This document shows positions 25,147-30,359 of a DNA stretch of 30,359 nucleotides, piece by piece (the first letter of the stretch is position 1; each line of letters starts with the position of its first letter). The notes below the pieces were generated by a model, which worked only from the letters and a program-made list of their open reading frames with translations, was not told where the DNA came from and made no database searches. This DNA comes from Gryganskiella cystojenkinii (lineage: Eukaryota; Mortierellomycota; Mortierellomycetes; Mortierellales; Mortierellaceae), in the NCBI GenBank assembly GCA_015852425.1, contig JAAAIG010000349.1, positions 3,085 through 33,443 of the forward strand. The letters run 5' to 3'. The position numbers were made by a program, and so were the translations under genes.

Positions 25147-25402
25147 TCAGCGAAGCCGCTCGAACAATGTCATGAACTTTTCCGTTCCTTCAAGTCCCTG
25201 CCACATACCTTGGATGTGTGGCTGGCATGGTGGACAATAGAATGTGTTTTCATGATCATGTTTTTCGTCAAGCAACCTCAGCAACACATCCCCACGAGAC
25301 TCAAGTTCGGTCGCCACCGCGGGCTGTCGGACTTTAGTAATGACCTCGAACTCGATGAGTCTTGAACGCTCGTTCCAGGTGCACCTACTGCAACGGTTCT
25401 TT
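25147..25402 (-). other. hidden minus-strand open exon with two CxxC pairs (possible gene or pseudogene end)
   Basis: The minus strand is open from a stop at 25420-25422 down to a TGA at 25147-25149. If it begins after the ATTAG acceptor (25405-25403) it encodes 84 residues. It starts KNRCSRCTWNERS, continues LIEFEVITKV and DVLLRLLDEKHDHENTF, then YCPPCQPHIQGMW, and ends FMTLFERLR. Composition looks like real protein, and CSRC plus CPPC about 50 residues apart could bind zinc. There is no ATG near its start, so it would be a 3'-terminal exon. A possible upstream exon is the minus-strand frame 25808-25646 (MMSFQNANEEWNKERW to ELYL), which ends at a CTCG|GTAAC donor. I could not find a convincing join. 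It could be a missed gene, a decayed gene or chance. I do not recognise the family. Confidence 0.35.
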
Positions 25403-25822
25403 CTAATATTGACACAACCTCAACCATGACCTATACACTGTTCGCCTTCCTTTTTAATCTACCACTCGCCTAAGACAGAGCAAGAATCTCGCCCTGTCCA
25501 AATTTGGCTCTGTCGTGGCATGGGTCAAGGCTAGATCGAGCCTAGATCACCCTCCCAAACGGTCAACCTGCATTTGGGACCTTTTTTGGGTGGCACAACA
25601 ACCTTTTTCTGGCTCAGTCTTCCCAAACGCCGCTCTTGTTGTTACCGAGATAAAGTTCTCGAGGGCCGACAGAGGCCGAGGGATGAGAGCTTTGCTTTTG
25701 CACCGCCTTTTTTTCCTTGACTGAACTCTTTGGGCGAATCATGATGAGATTCGGCTGACTCCATCTTTCTTTATTCCATTCCTCATTCGCGTTTTGGAAC
25801 GACATCATCTGCACATCACCCA

Positions 25823-27463
25823 ATGCGCATATCCGTCTTGCTCGCCATTTGTCTTTTCCGACTCCATTTCACCAATGCCCAGACGCCAATTCCCGTTTAT
25901 GCCGCGTCCCAGGCAGTAATTCAAGGCAAGGCCATGATCATCTCTGGAGGGACACAAAACGAAACCACCGTCGCGCTTGGCGAGGTCTCTCAGACATTCT
26001 CACTGGATCTAACTGTGCCGTGGGATACCTCAAGTCCCAAATACAACATGTTGCCGGACGGTCCTGCCGACCTCTACGTGCCGTCCAGTCGTTCAGGAGA
26101 CGATTCCTTGGTGGTCATATCGAATAGTCAAGTCTTCTCTTTCAGCTTGAGTAGCCCACCAACCTGGACGACGGTTTCGAACTTGAGCAATGGTATCGCT
26201 TCTAAAAGTACTCGTCTCGGAGGTGCCATCGACCCAGCCACCAATACGTTCTACGTACCGGGCGGATATCGTCAAGCAGGTGCCAATAACACGATGATGG
26301 CATACAACCTTGCTCATGGAACAACTACCAGTTTACCCATGCCCTCCGATTTGCCAGCCGACATAGAGGCAGGTGTGGCTTGGAGTGCCTATGCGAAACG
26401 ACTCTTTCTGCAAGGCGGTCGTGTATCAGGCTCAACTTCCACGCCATGGGGTGGTTTTTACTCATTCAACCCAGCCGACAGCACCTGGATCCAGCCAACT
26501 GTTGGAGGCAATAGTCCGTCTGCTAGACGTAACCACTGCTTGGTATCAGATGCAACAGGGAGTAGATTGGTGGTCTTTGGTGGAATCAACGAGTTGGTGC
26601 AGCCACTTAGCGACATCTATGTCTTGGATGTCACTACCATGGTGTGGAAAAAAGGACCCGATGCTAGTAGCTCTGTTGCACGTGGTGCGTCCTCGTGTGG
26701 CATCGATCATGATCTTCTCATTGTGTGGGGAGGTGGCCATGGCAGCATGGCCGTCACCAAGAACATAACGTTGCTGTTCAACCTCCAGACGATGCAATGG
26801 GTCAACCAGTTCGCTCCTGCAACAACTTCGGTTACACCAAATGGTGGCAATTCAACAGGCGATGGCTCTTCCCCAGGCAAATCATCTGCATCTTCCAATG
26901 GTGCAATCATTGGTGGCGCGGTTGGTGGAGTGGCAGCCATCGTTTTGGTCATTGGATTCTTCATGTACCGAAGGAGAAGAGCACAGTCGGCTTTCCTGAA
27001 CAAAAAGGAAGGGGAAGGCCTGCATCACCAGACTGAGGGTTATGTGCCACCACCACCATCCGGTTATGTGCCACCACCACCATCTGTGCCACTACACCTG
27101 AACGAGTCCTATCATGACCGGCACCCACATCAATCTGTGCCTACCGCAACACAGCAGGGTCTGTCGCCACAGCTATGGGGTGGAAAGGACAGAGGATCAC
27201 CACAAACCAGCGCTCATGACATATCCGCCGAATCCTACCACGACCGAAACCCACATCAATCTGTGCCTACCACAAAACAGCCGGGCCAGTCGCCACAGCT
27301 CTGGGGCGGGAAGGACGGAAGACCACCACAGACCAGCGCTTATGACATGTCCGCCTCCAAAGAGCCACTCCAGCCCTCTGCTCCTCAAAGTTATGAAGCA
27401 GCAGTAAATGGACTTATCCAGCCAGATGCTCCTGCGAATGGCCCGCACGCCGTACTCTCATAA
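25823..27463 (+). CDS. membrane-anchored kelch-repeat protein, receptor-like (546 aa)
   Basis: Intronless. A signal peptide is evident (MRISVLLAICLFRLHFTNAQ). The ectodomain has kelch/galactose-oxidase-like blades with glycine pairs at strand ends: MIISGG, FYVPGG, RLFLQGG, RLVVFGG and LLIVWGGG, with DIYVLDVTTMVWKKG as a typical blade. Several Asn-X-Ser/Thr sites fit a secreted domain. A Ser/Gly-rich stalk (NGGNSTGDGSSPGKSSASSN) precedes one transmembrane segment (about 361-383, AIIGGAVGGVAAIVLVIGFF) and an RRRR stop-transfer patch. The cytoplasmic tail is Pro/Gln-rich and built from repeats: GYVPPPPS twice, then a 42-residue unit twice. Such kelch type I proteins are common in Mortierella-like fungi (from general knowledge). 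The ligand is unknown; cell-surface sensing or adhesion is only inferred. Confidence 0.88.
   Translation: MRISVLLAICLFRLHFTNAQTPIPVYAASQAVIQGKAMIISGGTQNETTVALGEVSQTFSLDLTVPWDTSSPKYNMLPDGPADLYVPSSRSGDDSLVVISNSQVFSFSLSSPPTWTTVSNLSNGIASKSTRLGGAIDPATNTFYVPGGYRQAGANNTMMAYNLAHGTTTSLPMPSDLPADIEAGVAWSAYAKRLFLQGGRVSGSTSTPWGGFYSFNPADSTWIQPTVGGNSPSARRNHCLVSDATGSRLVVFGGINELVQPLSDIYVLDVTTMVWKKGPDASSSVARGASSCGIDHDLLIVWGGGHGSMAVTKNITLLFNLQTMQWVNQFAPATTSVTPNGGNSTGDGSSPGKSSASSNGAIIGGAVGGVAAIVLVIGFFMYRRRRAQSAFLNKKEGEGLHHQTEGYVPPPPSGYVPPPPSVPLHLNESYHDRHPHQSVPTATQQGLSPQLWGGKDRGSPQTSAHDISAESYHDRNPHQSVPTTKQPGQSPQLWGGKDGRPPQTSAYDMSASKEPLQPSAPQSYEAAVNGLIQPDAPANGPHAVLS
27038..27085 (+). repeat. GYVPPPPS coding repeat, 2 copies
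   Basis: Two adjacent 24-nt units encode GYVPPPPS, nearly identical in DNA (TCC versus TCT at the last codon). They form a proline-rich motif in the kelch protein tail that could bind SH3 or WW domains (inference). Confidence 0.85.
27104..27355 (+). repeat. 126-nt coding tandem repeat, 2 copies
   Basis: Copies at 27104-27229 and 27230-27355 each encode 42 residues with the frame ESYHDR(H/N)PHQSVPT, then SPQLWGGKD and PQTSA(H/Y)D(I/M)SA. The copies keep their exact length with scattered substitutions, so the duplication is not brand new and the unit seems constrained. Confidence 0.85.
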
Positions 27464-28220
27464 GATATATAGACCCATGACCCCGATTACATATGTTCTT
27501 GATGCCCTCGATGACATATTCGACTCTCACACCTCGACTATGTGTCGAATCAATATAATCAAACAAGACTTGATTGCAGTTCTTGGCCATAAGTTTTTTT
27601 GGGACTGAGGGAACCGTGGTCGTCCGCTGCTTAGAGGCACCAACAAGGTAAAAGTTAGCCCGATTGGTTTGGGACGGAGAGCGTACCCAAGCCACAGCAT
27701 TATTTTATCCTTGGGCGGTTGTCTAACTTTGCGCCTGATTTTGATCCGCAATCTTGATCTACCTGTGAAAGATTCAAACTGAGATGCACGACATCTTCTC
27801 TTGGCGAGAAAAAATGATATAGAACAGTACATGAAACCATCGCAGAACGAACCCGGCTTTCCCTCATTGCTGGTTCTGACACATCGAAGCAACAGCTGCA
27901 TTCAGCTCGATCGCGTTCGGTATGCTCTCGCTCTTCTATGCAGGTATTTTGACCTTCCCGCCTGCACTTGGTTTTCTTTGATTTTCTGAAGGTTGCTTTC
28001 TAAAAGAGATATTCCTCCCATGATGCTTCAGCGCTTTGAAACGAAATAAATTTCTTAGATTGTTCTCTGCTCAGCGACACGCGCACTTTCTTGATTTGGG
28101 CGATCTGAGACACCTCGGAGAGTGTTGACATTTTTTTTTTTGGACCACTTCCTTTTCCTCTCTCTTCCTTCTTCACTCTCTCGTCATCCTTACTTCTCTC
28201 TCCTTCACGATTATATCATC
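27464..28220. other. intergenic region between kelch gene and POM33
   Basis: 757 bp holding the kelch 3' end and the POM33 promoter (C/T-rich leader from about 28143; GACACGCGCAC near 28075). On the minus strand a frame from about 27704 to 27414 reads like protein in part (ANFYLVGASKQRTT; QVLFDYIDSTHSRGVRVEYV), but it runs into the 3' end of the kelch coding region and has no clear gene structure. It may be a relic. No RNA gene was recognised. Confidence 0.4.
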
Positions 28221-29746
28221 ATGCCCGCCGCTGCCACTACTCCCAAGCCTGCCAACGATATCCTCACCCTCATCAAGGTATACCAAGACAAGAATATCGC
28301 CTTTTTAAGTCCTTCACTCCCGACTCTCAGCCGTTGGAATGGCGGCTTTCTCTCCCAGAACAAGACAGACGAGCATTCGTTTCTTAGGACATGGGCTTAC
28401 GAGTCGACATGATTCAGCAAGAGATAATTCATTGGAGAACCCATTCTAACCATCCAACAAAACATGGACGGTGTGGACTAATCAAGAGTCAAGGAGACCC
28501 TGGGAACAAATGGGGACCAAGAAAGAGCAGAAAAGGCGGTCATCGGCTGATGAATGAATTCAAAAAGAGGAATAACGGCGATGAACTGCGCTGAAGCATG
28601 GAGCCGAAGGTGTAACAACTCTCAAAGACAGGAATGGACTGTTGACCTCAAAGAAGAGTAGTCCAAAGAAACGTCGTTCTTGCGTAATGGTGCGCTCAAT
28701 GTTTTTTCTGCTGCATCCCATGCTAATAATATTTTTTTACTCTGTCAATCTCCTAAAATAGGGCCCTCAATTCGTTTGGTGGTTAGGTCATATCATCCTG
28801 TTGTTCTGCACAGGCATGTACCTTCCCTACTGGCTCACGTTCAACTACAAGGCCGGTGCCCATTGGTACTCGCGTGCGTTTCTCGGAGCCGTGATTAGTT
28901 ATGGAGTCGTTGTCTACAAGTCCTTTCCTCAGTTCAAGTTTGAGGCCCAGTTCCTGCAGAGCTTTATCGTTGAAGAGAATGTCCAGTACTTTTTAATGGC
29001 TATCTTTTGGTGGAGATCTACTCCCATGCTCGGTAAGAAGACGAGTCGTCTCCTTCGCTTGCTCAGTCGCTGTTACTTGTTTGTCTGTGTTTGTAGCTCA
29101 TATCTGATTTTGTGCGTCGCATGTTATTGCCCTATTGCTGTTTTGTGATCTCATAGCTCCATTGATCCCCTATGCGATCTTTGCTTTCTTCAACGCTCTC
29201 AACTATACCAGGACCAACCTCTTGCCTGCCTTCATGCCCGGAAACGCCAGTGCAGGATTGTCTCGTCAGATCCAGACCTGGACGGAGAAGAACCATGGAC
29301 CTGCCATGTCCCTCGTTGCCTTTGTTGAGGTCATCGGCGTCATGGGCTCGTTGATCCTTGGAGCCATCACGTAAGCATCCAACCATCTCTTCTCTTTCAG
29401 ACCATAAAACTGGGTCTTGATCACCGTTTACACGTGGCACTCTTCCTAACCCAGAACTACTCTTTTCTTCAAACATAGGTTCCAATCCTCGTTCCTCTCG
29501 CCCATCGTGTACGCAAACTTTTTGCGATTCCGTTACTTCTTCAATATCCACACCCGCTCAGCATTCGCCTTGATCCGTGCACGTCTCGATGCCATGATCT
29601 TGCCACCCACAGGAAACCCTAAGATCCCACCACAAGCTGTTCAGGCTTACAAATTACTTCAGGGTGCTGTCACTCGCTTTGGTATGGCTGCTGTTCAGCA
29701 GCCCGGTGCCAATGGTGCTGCCCCAGCCTCAGCCCCAGCTCAATAA
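28221..29746 (+). CDS. POM33: Pom33/TMEM33 family membrane protein (269 aa)
   Basis: Multi-pass protein of the ER and nuclear envelope; yeast Pom33 helps place nuclear pores and animal TMEM33 shapes ER tubules. Exons: 28221-28277, 28762-29032, 29157-29370, 29479-29746 (810 nt, in phase). Membrane stretches are visible: VWWLGHIILLFCTGMYLPYW, FLGAVISYGVVVYKSF, YFLMAIFWW, APLIPYAIFAFFNALNY and MSLVAFVEVIGVMGSLILG. Then come LSPIVYANFLRFRYFFN and an amphipathic C-terminal region (FALIRARLDAMI), as in the family. The 19-residue first exon (MPAAATTPKPANDILTLIK) is separated by a 484-nt intron, the longest in this half of the window; I saw no coding sequence in it. The stop codon overlaps an AATAAA (29742-29747). 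Family call is firm; the choice between Pom33 and TMEM33 names is by kingdom. Confidence 0.92.
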
Positions 29747-30163
29747 ATACTTTTTATACTTTTTTGGGATAAATTACTTTTGTTTTATTTTATTTCAATT
29801 TTTCATGTTTGTCATGGACATTATTCTCTTCGTGTAGATCAGGTTCGCTTTCTTTCCCGCGGGTGCCGCCTGTTTTGATATGCATGTCTGAGTAAACTGT
29901 GTTCTTTTTAGATTCATTTTGCCAATTACTATTGCAACCGTAGGCTGATATCCAGAGCGTCAATGCCAGCTGGGAGTTTTACAGGTTAGAGGTAAGGCAA
30001 CTTTTCCACACAGGTCAAGAAATCAGAAGAAACTAGAGATTCAATGAACACAAAACCTCGTCGTCATAACAACACTGTTATTGATTTGCAGGATATATTT
30101 TTTTTATTGAATCAAGATCCTATGCGGAGTCTTGCCAACATAGATGGTGGGTGATATAGTTAT
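29747..30163. other. tail-to-tail 3' region
   Basis: 417 bp between the POM33 stop and the stop of the minus-strand gene at the right edge. It is A/T-rich with T-runs just after POM33. I saw no coding or RNA gene in it. Confidence 0.5.
30113..30118 (-). terminator. poly(A) signal AATAAA, right-edge gene
   Basis: The plus strand TTTATT reads AATAAA on the minus strand, 46 nt downstream of the stop of the right-edge gene. Use is inferred. Confidence 0.45.
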
Positions 30164-30359
30164 TTACAAGTTACTGGTGCCAGAGATGAAGAACCACTTG
30201 TCAACAGAGGGATCGATGGGGGCGGCAGTCTTGGGGGAGGCAGCAGGGATGCTGCGGACAACCTCAGAGTCGGCGGTGGCCTTGTAAGGGGAGCCCTCAA
30301 CGGCGACGTTATCACTATGATTGTAACGAGGAAGGGTAAGAGTCAGTTCGACTGTAAAA
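30164..30359 (-). CDS. C-terminal end of an unidentified protein (3' partial gene at the edge)
   Basis: The minus strand is open from the window edge to a TAA at 30164-30166. The visible tail reads TVELTLTLPRYNHSDNVAVE, then GSPYKATADSEVVRSI, PAASPKTAAPIDPSVDKW and FFISGTSNL. Codons are strongly biased (GCC, GTC, CCC, AAG, CGC), as in well expressed fungal genes. An AATAAA follows 46 nt downstream. An internal CATAG (30319-30315) could also act as an acceptor, so the exon may start at 30314 instead of running to the edge; the longer reading has protein-like composition and I prefer it. I do not recognise the family. That it is coding is fairly sure; its product is unknown. Confidence 0.6.
   Translation of the reverse strand, partial: FTVELTLTLPRYNHSDNVAVEGSPYKATADSEVVRSIPAASPKTAAPIDPSVDKWFFISGTSNL

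Larger units (their letters stand above)
24763..25822. other. 1.06 kb gap between MetRS and kelch gene
   Basis: The left part holds the MetRS 3' end; the right part must hold the kelch gene promoter (CATTCCTCATTCGC and CACATCACCC near the start). In between lies a coherent minus-strand open exon listed separately. There is also a small inverted pattern GGCTAGATCGAGCCTAGATC near 25529-25548. No RNA gene was recognised. Confidence 0.45.

Noticed and set aside
28540..28620. Possible C/D-box small nucleolar RNA in POM33 intron 1 (TGATGA, CGATGA and CTGA boxes, with TCGGC/GCCGA flanks).
   Set aside because: The spacing from box C to the CTGA is too short, the flanking pair is offset by eight bases on one side, and no guide region was recognised.

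Overview
The window looks like nuclear DNA of a filamentous fungus. Genes are packed on both strands and cut by short introns (mostly 80-200 nt) with GT/GTAAG donors, CTNAC/TACTAAC-type branch sites and YAG acceptors. Leaders are pyrimidine-rich and untranslated regions carry poly-A/T runs. The kelch receptor with a Pro/Gln-rich tail and the general gene style suggest an early-diverging fungus, perhaps Mortierellomycota. That placement is inference, not proof. No mobile element, CRISPR array, rRNA or tRNA was found.

Layout, left to right: (1) an aldo/keto reductase (+), cut by the left edge; (2) a 1.3 kb tail-to-tail gap with an unexplained promoter-like block; (3) a class 3 (DAG-lipase-like) lipase (-, 4 exons, 1158 aa), head-to-head with (4) VPS4, the ESCRT-III AAA ATPase (+, 7 exons, 440 aa, one GC-AG intron); (5) a gamma-glutamylcyclotransferase-like protein (-, 3 exons), head-to-head with (6) a GNAT acetyltransferase (+, intronless); (7) DDB1, the three-propeller CUL4 adaptor (-, 11 exons, 1165 aa), head-to-head with (8) a 1072-aa coiled-coil protein ending in a UVR motif (+, 5 exons); (9) cytosolic methionyl-tRNA synthetase with a C-terminal WHEP domain (+, 5 exons); (10) a 1.06 kb gap hiding a coherent minus-strand exon with two CxxC pairs; (11) a secreted/membrane kelch-repeat receptor-like protein (+, intronless); (12) a Pom33/TMEM33 family membrane protein (+, 4 exons); (13) the C-terminal end of an unidentified minus-strand gene, cut by the right edge.

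Most genes are housekeeping: membrane remodelling (VPS4), ubiquitin ligase and DNA damage (DDB1), translation (MetRS), nuclear envelope/ER (POM33) and lipid signalling (lipase). They do not form one pathway. Three head-to-head pairs share short intergenic promoters. I reconstructed exon structures by requiring conserved family sequence to run in phase across canonical splice sites; every multi-exon total is divisible by three. The less ordinary items are the UVR/coiled-coil protein paired with DDB1, the WHEP tail on MetRS, the GC-AG intron in VPS4 and the hidden minus-strand exon at 25147-25402. I saw no convincing new multi-gene system.
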